From assembly GCA_002343335.1 (NCBI GenBank), contig DDSI01000237.1, positions 1,948 to 15,343 of the forward strand: DNA of 13,396 nucleotides. The letters run 5' to 3'. The first letter of the stretch is position 1. Each line of letters opens with the position of its first letter. This DNA is from Bacteriovoracaceae bacterium UBA2394. Lineage in GTDB: Bacteria > Bdellovibrionota > UBA2394. Position numbers and translations under genes: made by a program. This document shows, in pieces, positions 7,223 through 13,396 of this stretch. The notes beneath the pieces were generated by a model. The model saw only the letters and a program-made list of their open reading frames with translations, had not been told where the DNA came from and did not search any database.

Positions 7223-8067
7223 AACAAAGATTGAAAGTAATTACCGTCGCGATGACCGCTCTAGGATTAACCGGTTCGCTCATGGCGAATGTCTATGCAA
7301 AATCTGGAGATGAAACAGTTCTGTATCTGGTGAATGAAGATTCAGCAGATGCCGACCTCTTGTCGCGCGCTTTAGACGATGGTCCAACGACGTTGCCTGC
7401 AACGCCCGCACCTAAGCCACCCAAAAACTTGGATGACTTTCTCGAGCGTCCCGTCATGACGGCCAAACAAAAGCGTGTTTATGACATCTCGCTTCGAGAG
7501 CAGCAGGAATTTCTGAATGCCGTCGAAGGATTTTTGACAAGTGCGTTCAACGTCGCCGATGACAAAGCGGAAATCGCTTTCATCCAAGCGCGAGATCGCA
7601 TTGTGCAACTCACCTTTGCCGCACCGGATCTGAGAAATTATTACCAGAGACTTTATCTGATTAATGATAGCTACCGACTCCATCCCTTGGAAAAAGCGCG
7701 ATTTGTGTCGCTCGACGGGGCGCTTCGTACGGAGTGGATGCGCCTTGAAGAGAAACGTCGAAGAATTCGCTCCATTATGATGACTTCTGGCGCGATCATC
7801 TCGGCGGGGTTATTCGGCGTCGCGAGTTACGCGACTTCCACGAAAGTAATTCCGATCTTGGATTCGGATAAGGGACTCACCTATCTCACCAAATTGGCCG
7901 GTCGTGGCGGAATGGTCGTGGTGGGTGCCGGCGTAGGTGCCGCACTCGGCCGCTATGCAGGCTTTTTAGCGAGCGATTTTCTCGTTCGTTATCAACGAGA
8001 TTTTTTTGATCCCATCGATGGCGTCGAAGATCTCTATGAATTGCTCGATATGATCGACGAAATCTAA
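7219..8067 (+). CDS. Exported glycine-hairpin protein C, unknown function
   Basis: 282 residues, coupled to gene B by a 4-nt overlap with GGAGGGG just upstream of the ATG. It has a classical signal peptide (1-27, MKQRLK start, cleavage after VYA). A Pro/Thr/Ala-rich linker (about 56-70, TTLPATPAPKPPKN) is absent from A and B. A helical domain follows (about 85-150), then HPLEKARFVSLDGAL (155-169) as in gene B, a basic patch EKRRRIR, a first hydrophobic segment (186-203) and a second (229-251, GMVVVGAGVGAALGRYAGFL) with repeated GxG and GxxxG spacing. The C-terminus is acidic (DGVEDLYELLDMIDEI). It is the longest of the three paralogues. The Pro-rich linker suggests the N-terminal acidic segment is held away from the membrane. 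No family recognised. Confidence 0.86.
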   Translation: MKQRLKVITVAMTALGLTGSLMANVYAKSGDETVLYLVNEDSADADLLSRALDDGPTTLPATPAPKPPKNLDDFLERPVMTAKQKRVYDISLREQQEFLNAVEGFLTSAFNVADDKAEIAFIQARDRIVQLTFAAPDLRNYYQRLYLINDSYRLHPLEKARFVSLDGALRTEWMRLEEKRRRIRSIMMTSGAIISAGLFGVASYATSTKVIPILDSDKGLTYLTKLAGRGGMVVVGAGVGAALGRYAGFLASDFLVRYQRDFFDPIDGVEDLYELLDMIDEI

Positions 8068-8088
8068 TTTATTTCTTAGGCTGGGGCC

Positions 8089-8430
8089 GTGAGTGAAAAG
8101 AATCAAACCACCACGGCCTCCGTTCTTCAAGTCGTCCAAAAGCTCAATGAAAAATTAAAAGACGACCCAAAGCTCTTAAGCGGCTTCGACTGCTCCTATC
8201 AATTTCGAATTGGTTCCCATACATGGAACTTGGATCTCACGCAAGGCGAGAACCCCCAAGTCGAAGCGGGAGAACTGCCGGGCGCACAATGTTCGATTGA
8301 AGTGTCCGAAGATAATTTTTCAAAACTGGTTTCGGGAAAATTAAATATCGCAATGGCCCTGCTCTTCGGAAAAGTAAAAATTAAGGGCGATAAACTTCTC
8401 GCCACGAAACTTTCCAAATTATTTAGCTAA
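8089..8430 (+). CDS. SCP2 sterol-transfer family protein
   Basis: 113 residues from GTG 8089, 21 nt after gene C, with GGGG about 4 nt upstream. No signal peptide, so cytoplasmic. The sequence fits a stand-alone SCP2 (sterol carrier protein 2) domain: an N-terminal helix (VLQVVQKLNEKLKDDPKL), an antiparallel sheet (CSYQFRIGSHTWNLDL, CSIEVSEDNF), and the characteristic C-terminal helix-strand-helix with SGKLNIAMALLFGKVKIKGD (83-101) and a final LATKLSKLF helix. SCP2 domains bind fatty acyl chains or other hydrophobic ligands in a tunnel; the ligand here cannot be told. The tight spacing suggests co-transcription with the exported hairpin genes, though no functional link is known. The last 12 bases overlap the 3' end of the convergent gene. 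Confidence 0.87.
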   Translation: MSEKNQTTTASVLQVVQKLNEKLKDDPKLLSGFDCSYQFRIGSHTWNLDLTQGENPQVEAGELPGAQCSIEVSEDNFSKLVSGKLNIAMALLFGKVKIKGDKLLATKLSKLFS

Positions 8431-9180
8431 GCTTTGTTTAGTCTTTTCAGCGTCGTACACGCGATCCGTTTTGAGCTTCTCCGAGGGGCTTGCGTCAATC
8501 CCCAACTGCTGAAGCTCAGACAGGCAGCGCTTCTCGAGTTTCCGAAAGCTTTCTCGAGGGACTTTGCGAGAAACTTCAAGCACTCGACTCCGATCCTTCA
8601 ATGTCCAAAATTCGGCTTCCCACTTCTTATCCCAGTCGCCAATTTTAACTCTCGGCCAATAGAGCTCTGAGGCAGGTCCCACGACCTCTAAAGAATCCCA
8701 ATCGATCTCAAAACGAGGGCCTATCCAATCTCGAATAAGATCCTTCATTTCACCGGTAACGACCTTTCGAGGCTTCTTTCCGCCAATAATTTCATCCACC
8801 AAATCCACATCCGAGTGCTTCCCCAGGGTCGCTGCTCGGAGCATGCGATGCCCAATTCTGTCGTAATCGATTTCGAGGTGCTTCCACCGACGGGCGTCTA
8901 GGCGTCGTCCATCGAAGGGCCGAATCTTAACAACGACATCTCCTTGGATGGCGTCATTCCATCGCACTCGCACTACCAAATCATTTTTGTAGAATCTATC
9001 CCCGGGCGTATCGAGATAAAGCACATGTCCTCGGTGGGCATCGTCTTCGGTAAGCTGCAATACCCTACGCGCTTTGGTGACAGAATCCGGATGAATTGTG
9101 ATTTTAATCTCAACGGAGTCGCCCGCGTAAACGGTCCCGCTCATCGCCCAAAGAGCGACTACCCACCTCAAAAAACCCAC
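8419..9180 (-). CDS. Exported CYTH-like domain protein
   Basis: 253 residues from GTG 9180 with a signal peptide (1-19, cleavage after VYA). The mature part resembles the CYTH/triphosphate tunnel fold: an N-terminal VEIKITI strand, a spacer helix (SVTKARRVLQL), then LYLDTP (54-59) and LVVRVR (68-73) followed by VVVKIRP (82-88). This is the usual order of the CYTH barrel: ExExK strand, YFDTP, RxR strand, K strand. Later strands (LEIDYD, LEVSRK) fit the second half. The first Glu of the ExExK motif is Ser here (SVEIK, 22-26), so metal or triphosphate binding may be weakened. Cytoplasmic CYTH enzymes hydrolyse triphosphates or make cAMP; an exported version would meet different substrates. The CYTH match is judged by eye. 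Its 3' end overlaps the SCP2 gene by 12 bp, convergently. Confidence 0.75.
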   Translation of the reverse strand: MGFLRWVVALWAMSGTVYAGDSVEIKITIHPDSVTKARRVLQLTEDDAHRGHVLYLDTPGDRFYKNDLVVRVRWNDAIQGDVVVKIRPFDGRRLDARRWKHLEIDYDRIGHRMLRAATLGKHSDVDLVDEIIGGKKPRKVVTGEMKDLIRDWIGPRFEIDWDSLEVVGPASELYWPRVKIGDWDKKWEAEFWTLKDRSRVLEVSRKVPRESFRKLEKRCLSELQQLGIDASPSEKLKTDRVYDAEKTKQSLAK

Positions 9181-9185
9181 GCATT

Positions 9186-9214
9186 TTTATCGGCGAAGAA
9201 TCTCGAGATGACAA
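9186..9214 (-). promoter_or_regulatory. Promoter for the CYTH-like gene, probably leaderless
   Basis: On the minus strand, TTGTCA (9214-9209, 5 of 6 to TTGACA), a 17-nt spacer and GATAAA (9191-9186, 4 of 6). The -10 ends 5 nt before GTG 9180, so transcription would start at or next to the first codon; no Shine-Dalgarno is visible, consistent with a leaderless mRNA. Confidence 0.5.
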
Positions 9215-9245
9215 GTCGAATGAGCCGCGCCAAGACTATATTAAT

Positions 9246-9800
9246 ATGACGGATTCTCCTCTTTTGAATTTATTGAAAGAAAAAGCGTTTGAGCAACGCG
9301 AAGTCACGCTGGCCTCCGGTCGAAAATCGAATTTTTACATCGATGTGAAGCGAGTAAGCCTCATGGCGGAAGGCGCCTACTGGATTGGACACGACCTCTT
9401 TCAACTCATTCGAAGCAAATTTCCAGACGCCAAAGGAATTGGCGGACTCACGCTAGGCGCTGATCCCCTCGCCACTTCGGTCGCGATGGCATCCCACGAA
9501 AAAAAACATCCTCTCGATGCATTCATCGTGAGGAAAGAATTAAAAGCGCATGGCACGGGGAAGATGATCGAAGGTGGCCATTATTTGAAGGCCGGTGCGC
9601 CTGTGGTGATCTTGGAGGATGTTGTTACCTCAGGAGGCTCGGCGCTCGAAGCTGTGGAGAAAGTGAAAACGCATGGTTGGAACATCTTGGGTATTGCTGC
9701 GGTCGTGGATCGTCAAGAGGGCGGAAGAGAACGGCTGGAGGGCGAAGGCCTGAAACTTTATAGCTTGTATCAAAAGAAGGATTTTGGGAACTTAGTGTAA
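9246..9800 (+). CDS. pyrE: Orotate phosphoribosyltransferase (PyrE)
   Basis: 184 residues, a typical short bacterial PyrE. It converts orotate plus PRPP to orotidine 5'-phosphate, the fifth step of pyrimidine synthesis, in the cytoplasm as a dimer. Visible signatures: TLASGRKSNFYIDVK (21-35) for the substrate-binding N-terminus, IGGLTLGADPLA (65-76), FIVRKELKAHGTGKMIEGG (93-111) with the mobile catalytic loop (R96, K97, K100, H102), and the PRPP-binding VVILEDVVTSGGSA (120-133). VVDRQEGG follows at 153-160. All key residues are present. The start is fixed by family length; it has no good ribosome-binding site. The lipoprotein gene begins 3 nt after its stop, so they are probably one operon with pgsA. 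Confidence 0.97.
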   Translation: MTDSPLLNLLKEKAFEQREVTLASGRKSNFYIDVKRVSLMAEGAYWIGHDLFQLIRSKFPDAKGIGGLTLGADPLATSVAMASHEKKHPLDAFIVRKELKAHGTGKMIEGGHYLKAGAPVVILEDVVTSGGSALEAVEKVKTHGWNILGIAAVVDRQEGGRERLEGEGLKLYSLYQKKDFGNLV

Positions 9801-9803
9801 CTC

Positions 9804-10418
9804 ATGAGTTTTTCAAAAAAGCGCGATTCCCTTCTTTGCATCGTCATTGCCCTCATGACTCTTTCAGGATGCTCGAGCAAAAATGCCTCGAACGCGCGCG
9901 GTGATTCCTACGAAAGACTTTTTAAATCGTTAACGGAAGAAGAGCGAGTTTACTCTGAACTCGAACCTGTGATGACCGCTCACGTCACTCATTGGACACA
10001 ACCTTTAGCGCAGGCCTATGTAGAGGAATACTCCAGACAGTTTCGCATGACTCCGGAAGAAGAAGCTGTGCTTGCGAAGGAACAACTCGCGGAAGTGGAG
10101 ACGTACGTCATCTTTATCGTGTCGATGGCGACACGCGAGCCGGACTGGTCGGATCTTGGTAAAAGCACGTCTATGTGGCGGCTCACGCTTGAAAGTCCGG
10201 ACGGTACTTTGCAAGCGACGCCCGTACGCGTTCACGCAATTTCTCAAAAGGATGAAGTTTCAAAGTATTTCTTCAAAGAGATGGGTAGCTTCACCAAAAC
10301 TTATAAGGTGCTCTTTCCTCGAGAAAAATTTCAGAATTTAGAGCGAGCTCGCATGTTCATCACTGGTCCTCGAGGCAATGTAAAATATGACTTCGCTCTT
10401 CGAGGCAAAGTCGATTGA
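9804..10418 (+). CDS. Putative lipoprotein between pyrE and pgsA
   Basis: 204 residues with a lipoprotein signal: basic start (KKR), hydrophobic core, lipobox LSGC with C23 as the predicted lipidated cysteine, followed by SSKNAS, which lacks an Asp at +2 and so favours the outer membrane in proteobacteria. The mature part is a helical segment rich in Glu (ERLFKSLTEEERVYSELEPV) followed by a beta-rich C-terminal half (WRLTLESPDG, PVRVHAI, YKVLFPRE, RARMFITGPRG). It starts 3 nt after pyrE and its stop overlaps the pgsA start, so it is co-transcribed with both. No family recognised; the position next to pgsA does not by itself assign a role. Confidence 0.86.
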   Translation: MSFSKKRDSLLCIVIALMTLSGCSSKNASNARGDSYERLFKSLTEEERVYSELEPVMTAHVTHWTQPLAQAYVEEYSRQFRMTPEEEAVLAKEQLAEVETYVIFIVSMATREPDWSDLGKSTSMWRLTLESPDGTLQATPVRVHAISQKDEVSKYFFKEMGSFTKTYKVLFPREKFQNLERARMFITGPRGNVKYDFALRGKVD

Positions 10419-11020
10419 ATCCGGCACCTACCTCCGATCACAAAACAACGATCCGACGACGAGATTTTTATCTCATCCCGAACGTACTCACGCTCAGTCG
10501 AGTAGTGGCCATTCCGCTTGTGGCCGGGCTAGCTTACTTCAACTACGACTTGTGGGCTGCAATCGCCTTTGGACTCGCTGGAATTTCAGACTACGTCGAT
10601 GGCTATATCGCTCGAAAATATAATTATGAATCGCGCTTAGGAATGCTTCTCGATCCTCTTGCGGACAAACTCATCGTCGTCTCTACGATGATTGTTCTTC
10701 TATGGCTAGGGCGTCTCAATTTCATTCAGACGCCCCATTGGAGTAACATCGTCCCTCCTATTTTAGTGATCGTCACGGTGGGGCGCGAGATCGCCATCAC
10801 GGGCCTTCGCTCCATTGCTTCAACCATCGGCATCACCATCGCTGCAGATAAAGGGGGCAAGTTGAAGACCTGGATTCAGTTTTGGGCGATTGTTTTTCTC
10901 TTACTGAATTTCAGCCCCGCGTTAGAAATTGGCCAGGCGCTGCTCAGTGTGTCCGTCATCTTGGCGCTCGTCTCGGGAATTCAATATACGATGCGCTTCA
11001 TCCGAGGCCTTCCCTCCTAA
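10415..11020 (+). CDS. pgsA: CDP-diacylglycerol-glycerol-3-phosphate 3-phosphatidyltransferase
   Basis: 201-residue inner-membrane enzyme that makes phosphatidylglycerol phosphate from CDP-diacylglycerol and glycerol 3-phosphate, the committed step of phosphatidylglycerol synthesis. The CDP-alcohol phosphotransferase signature is complete: D59, D62-G63, A66-R67, G76, D80 and D84 (SDYVDGYIARKYN, then GMLLDPLADK). PNVLTLSRVVAIP at 22-34 is the usual N-terminal region. Several hydrophobic helices follow, and VTVGREIAITGLRS is typical of PgsA rather than phosphatidylserine synthase. The start is TTG 10415, sharing TTGA with the stop of the lipoprotein gene and preceded by GAGG, so translation is probably coupled. 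PgsA is preferred over the related PssA or cardiolipin-type enzymes because of length and the GREI motif. Confidence 0.94.
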   Translation: MNPAPTSDHKTTIRRRDFYLIPNVLTLSRVVAIPLVAGLAYFNYDLWAAIAFGLAGISDYVDGYIARKYNYESRLGMLLDPLADKLIVVSTMIVLLWLGRLNFIQTPHWSNIVPPILVIVTVGREIAITGLRSIASTIGITIAADKGGKLKTWIQFWAIVFLLLNFSPALEIGQALLSVSVILALVSGIQYTMRFIRGLPS

Positions 11021-11156
11021 AATGATCGGCCTTTAACCGAATTTTGACGGGGTTCGCAGAGCACAAAATCTCCCCTAAAATGAAGATATTTCTGAGCGAA
11101 ATCTAGGATTTAGCCTTGGACTTGAATGCGGCTTTTGTTTTATTTGAACGGAGTAA

Positions 11157-12209
11157 ATGTCGTCTATGTCGAAGAAGGTCACACCGTTAACGGCTCGTTC
11201 GGCGGACCCCTATATGAAACTCCAGCCAGAGTTGCTCAGCCGCATCCATAATCTCATGGTGAAAGGCCGGGTACTCGAAGAGCGACTCATCAAGATGTCG
11301 AAGGGCGGGGATGGTTTTTTTTGGATTGGGGGCCCCGGGGAAGAAGGATTCAATGTACCGCTCGGACTTCAAGTGAAGAAGGGCCGTGGCGTTCAGCACG
11401 ACTACCTGCATTTGCACTATCGAAGCAGCAGCATCATGCTCGCGATGGGCGCGCAGCCGATCGATACGATTCGCCAAATGCGAACCACGATTACGGATCC
11501 CTATTCCAAAGGTCGAAACTTCGTAAATCACTACGCCATTCCGGAATGGAATGTGTGTCCGGTATCCCCTACGATCGAAACTCAATATTCCACCTGCATT
11601 GGAACGGGCATTGCGCAGGCTCGCTCAAAGAGTGACGGGCTTACAATCGTAAATGGCGGAGATGCGGGAACCGCTGAAGGCGACTTCCACTCGTGCCTTG
11701 TTTGGGCCAATCGACCGGCACTGCCGCTGCCAATTTTGATCATCGTGGTGAATAACGGATTTGGAATTTCCACGCCCGCTCATGAACAGCACGGTGAAAA
11801 ACATATTTCGGACTGGGCCAAGCCCTTTAACATGCCCGCTAAAACCATCAATGGAAATGATCCCGTCGAAGCTTGGTTCGCGATTGAAGAGGCCATGAAT
11901 TACGTTCGCAAAGAGCGAAAGCCTTACATGATCGAAGCGCTCACCAGCCGATTGCACGGCCACTCCTCTTCCTCGGGAGCGAATCGAGTGAACGAGCCGG
12001 ATTGTATTTCGATCTTCGAAGAAAATTTGTTGAAGCGCGATTTGATTTCCAAAGAGGAAATTCAAAAACACTGGGATGAAAATCGCAAAGAGTGTGACGT
12101 CGCCTATGCACAAGTAAAGACGGAGCCTTATCCGCAAGCGGAAGATATTTGGACGGACGTGTTTGTGGACGGTCTAGATGACTCTTACCCGAAAAAGGGA
12201 GGGTCATAA
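11157..12209 (+). CDS. 2-oxoacid dehydrogenase E1 alpha, branched-chain-like
   Basis: 350 residues of the thiamine diphosphate (TPP)-dependent E1 alpha family, which with E1 beta decarboxylates a 2-oxoacid and passes the acyl group to a lipoyl E2. Seen: HYRSSSIMLAMG (87-98), where Y88-R89 match the TPP-phosphate contacts; the TPP motif from G168-D169 (GDAGTAEGDFH) to N199-N200, the usual spacing of about 30; GFGISTP (201-207); and HGHSSSS (267-273), the active-site loop. The motif reads GDA rather than GDG, and the loop lacks the usual Asp after the serines. The N-terminus has no targeting segment. A GGAG lies 3 nt before ATG 11157; an in-frame ATG at 11166 is the alternative. Branched-chain specificity is inferred mainly from E1 beta. 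E2 and E3 are not in the window. Confidence 0.9.
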   Translation: MSSMSKKVTPLTARSADPYMKLQPELLSRIHNLMVKGRVLEERLIKMSKGGDGFFWIGGPGEEGFNVPLGLQVKKGRGVQHDYLHLHYRSSSIMLAMGAQPIDTIRQMRTTITDPYSKGRNFVNHYAIPEWNVCPVSPTIETQYSTCIGTGIAQARSKSDGLTIVNGGDAGTAEGDFHSCLVWANRPALPLPILIIVVNNGFGISTPAHEQHGEKHISDWAKPFNMPAKTINGNDPVEAWFAIEEAMNYVRKERKPYMIEALTSRLHGHSSSSGANRVNEPDCISIFEENLLKRDLISKEEIQKHWDENRKECDVAYAQVKTEPYPQAEDIWTDVFVDGLDDSYPKKGGS

Positions 12210-12211
12210 AA

Positions 12212-13270
12212 ATGGCGAATATGGCTCAAGCCATTCGTATGGCGCTGCACTATGGCGAAGAAAAATTGGGCGTCCGAGAAATTTTTGGAGAAGACGTGGG
12301 CGCTCCGCTCGGCGGAGTCTTCACCGTGACTCAAGGTTTGAAAACCGCCTGGAACTCCCCTCTCGATGAGCGAGGAATTGTGGGTGCGGCACTCGGACTC
12401 GCATGGGCAGGATTTCGCCCGGTCGCCGAAGTACAATTCGTTGACTATATTTTTAATACGATCGATTTACTTAAGCTCTGTGGAAACTCTACCTGGGCTT
12501 CCGGCGGAAAATTCCCCACACCGATGGTCATCATGACCCCCACGGGCTCCGGCATTCACGGCTCGATCTATCACTCGCACTCCTTTGATTCGATTGCCTC
12601 TAAAATTCACGGCATGAAGGTGGTCTGTCCCTCGACGCCGCTCGATGCTTACGGCCTCATGTTGGCCGCGATCAAAGATGACAATCCCGTTTTATTTTTA
12701 AAGCCGAAGGCATTACTGCGCGCGAAAGGCGAAGAGTTGATTCCCGGTGAACCTGCGGACGAAAAAGCGCTGAAAGATATGATCGATGCGCCGATTGGCG
12801 ATCGTACGAAGTGGAAACCGCGATGGCCAGATCTCACCGACTTCACGGTGCCGATTGGACAGGCGAAGATTTCTCATGAAGGGACTGATGTGACGATCGT
12901 CACTCACGGTCGATTGGCTCCCGTGTGCTTGGAAGTCGCTCGAGATTTTGAAGCCGATGGAAAAGGCAGCGTGGAAGTTTTGGATCTTCGCTCTCTCATA
13001 CCTTACGACTGGAAGGCTATCACGTCGTCTCTCAAAAAGACGGGCCGGATTTTGTTCGTGAATGAAGACACGGAAATTTCAAACTTCGCCGAGCATCTCT
13101 TCCGCCGCGTGATTGATGAAATGTTCTACGAGCTAGAGGTGCGCCCTCGCCTGCTTTGCGGAAAAGCGGTTCCCGGAATCGGCCTCTCGCCGGTTTTGGA
13201 ATATGCCTCCGTGCCTCAAAAAGCGGACGTTGTTCGCGCAATCGAAGCTATATTGGCTGAGCCGGCGTAA
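12212..13270 (+). CDS. 2-oxoacid dehydrogenase E1 beta, branched-chain-like
   Basis: 352 residues, starting 2 nt after E1 alpha behind GGGAGGG, so both are one operon making the alpha2-beta2 E1. Seen: GEDVG (26-30), the DER-GIVGAALG stretch (52-62), AEVQFVDYIF (72-81), HSHSF (121-125), VVCPSTPLDAYGLML (137-151), PVLFLKPKALLR (159-170), TIVTHG (228-233), VLDLRSLIPYD (256-266) and VNEDTEISNFAEHL (283-296). The EVQFVDYIF and PKALLR segments favour branched-chain over pyruvate dehydrogenase E1 beta. Residues 171-210 hold an insertion of roughly 25 residues (GEPADEKALKDMIDAPIGDR, then WKPRWPDL) where most family members have a short loop before VPIGQAKI. The likely role is oxidation of branched 2-oxoacids for energy or for branched fatty-acid primers. 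Confidence 0.92.
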   Translation: MANMAQAIRMALHYGEEKLGVREIFGEDVGAPLGGVFTVTQGLKTAWNSPLDERGIVGAALGLAWAGFRPVAEVQFVDYIFNTIDLLKLCGNSTWASGGKFPTPMVIMTPTGSGIHGSIYHSHSFDSIASKIHGMKVVCPSTPLDAYGLMLAAIKDDNPVLFLKPKALLRAKGEELIPGEPADEKALKDMIDAPIGDRTKWKPRWPDLTDFTVPIGQAKISHEGTDVTIVTHGRLAPVCLEVARDFEADGKGSVEVLDLRSLIPYDWKAITSSLKKTGRILFVNEDTEISNFAEHLFRRVIDEMFYELEVRPRLLCGKAVPGIGLSPVLEYASVPQKADVVRAIEAILAEPA

Positions 13271-13329
13271 TCTCAACTCGCGTCATTTTAAAAAATAAAT
13301 ACTAATAATATCAATGCCTTAGATAATTT

Positions 13330-13348
13330 ATTTAGAATTATTCTAAAT
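13330..13348. promoter_or_regulatory. Perfect 19-bp palindrome, PerR/Irr-like operator candidate
   Basis: ATTTAGAAT-T-ATTCTAAAT is a perfect 9-1-9 inverted repeat in an AT-rich region. Its central 15 bases match the PerR box TTATAATNATTATAA at 12 of 14 defined positions, with the two mismatches placed symmetrically, and also resemble Irr-type Fur-family sites. A second half-site (ATTCTAAAAT, 13358-13367) follows. It sits upstream of whatever gene starts at the right edge and downstream of the E1 beta gene. Confidence 0.5.
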
Positions 13349-13351
13349 CTA

Positions 13352-13380
13352 TTGATCATTCTAAAATTTGGGGTCATTAT
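13352..13380 (+). promoter_or_regulatory. Candidate promoter for the gene beyond the right edge
   Basis: TTGATC (13352-13357, 4 of 6), a 17-nt spacer and CATTAT (13375-13380, 4 of 6). The half-site ATTCTAAAAT lies in the spacer, where a bound repressor would block polymerase. GGGTCAT occurs at 13371-13377 and 13382-13388. ATG 13387 opens a frame (Met-Thr-Lys) that leaves the window and could be the gene start. Confidence 0.35.
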
Positions 13381-13396
13381 AGGGTCATGACAAAAG

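Noticed and set aside
8400..8450. Bidirectional terminator between the SCP2 and CYTH-like genes
   Set aside because: The coding regions overlap by 12 bp and only short AT-rich palindromes (TTAGCTAA, AAGCTT) are present, with no stable stem.
9237..9242. TATATT as a -10 box for pyrE
   Set aside because: It ends only 3 nt before the ATG, so transcription would begin inside the first codons, and no -35 lies at the right distance.
11021..11156. Terminator or promoter between pgsA and E1 alpha
   Set aside because: TTGACG at 11044 lacks a matching -10; TTGGAC/TTTATT at 11116-11144 is weak and would leave almost no leader; no stable stem with a T-run was found.
11625..12137. Long minus-strand open frame inside E1 alpha
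   Set aside because: It is antisense to a clearly conserved TPP enzyme; a shadow of its codon use.
13271..13325. Rho-independent terminator after E1 beta
   Set aside because: The region is AT-rich but has no GC-containing stem followed by a T-run; the palindrome at 13330 fits an operator better.

Overview
The window looks like chromosomal DNA of a Gram-negative bacterium of the Bdellovibrionota/Oligoflexia type. This rests on several things seen together: roughly even base composition, many exported proteins with Sec signal peptides that match no familiar family, a secreted di-haem cytochrome, a degenerate GGDEF-type signalling protein, and a branched-chain-type 2-oxoacid dehydrogenase. The taxonomic placement is inference. 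No mobile element, CRISPR array, tRNA or rRNA was seen.

Layout. (1) 1-1690, minus strand: the first 563 codons of an exported di-haem c-type cytochrome that runs off the left edge. (2) 1733-2179, plus strand: a small exported coiled-coil protein, probably starting at TTG. (3) 2193-2240: a 21-bp tandem repeat over the 3' end of the next gene; it repeats that gene's stop codon in frame. (4) 3573-2228, minus strand: two translationally coupled genes, an exported protein of unknown function and a small charged protein. (5) 3508-4392, divergent plus strand: a degenerate, truncated GGDEF-like protein whose 5' end overlaps its neighbour. (6) 4495-8430, plus strand: a tight five-gene block of a 434-residue exported helical protein, three exported proteins that share a glycine-rich two-helix hairpin and look like divergent paralogues, and a small SCP2-type lipid-carrier protein. 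(7) 9180-8419, minus strand: an exported CYTH-like protein whose 3' end overlaps the SCP2 gene. (8) 9246-11020, plus strand: pyrE, a lipoprotein gene and pgsA, packed with a 3-nt gap and a 4-nt overlap. (9) 11157-13270: E1 alpha and E1 beta of a 2-oxoacid dehydrogenase, most like the branched-chain type. (10) 13271-13396: an AT-rich intergenic region with a perfect 19-bp palindrome resembling Fur-superfamily (PerR/Irr) operators.

The recognisable metabolic genes cover pyrimidine synthesis (pyrE), phosphatidylglycerol synthesis (pgsA) and oxidative decarboxylation of 2-oxoacids that could supply branched acyl-CoA primers, so a loose membrane-lipid theme runs through pgsA, the E1 pair and SCP2. 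The most novel part is 4495-8067: coupled exported genes, three of them repeating one architecture of signal peptide, helical domain, basic patch and paired glycine-rich hydrophobic helices. I recognise no described family for them.
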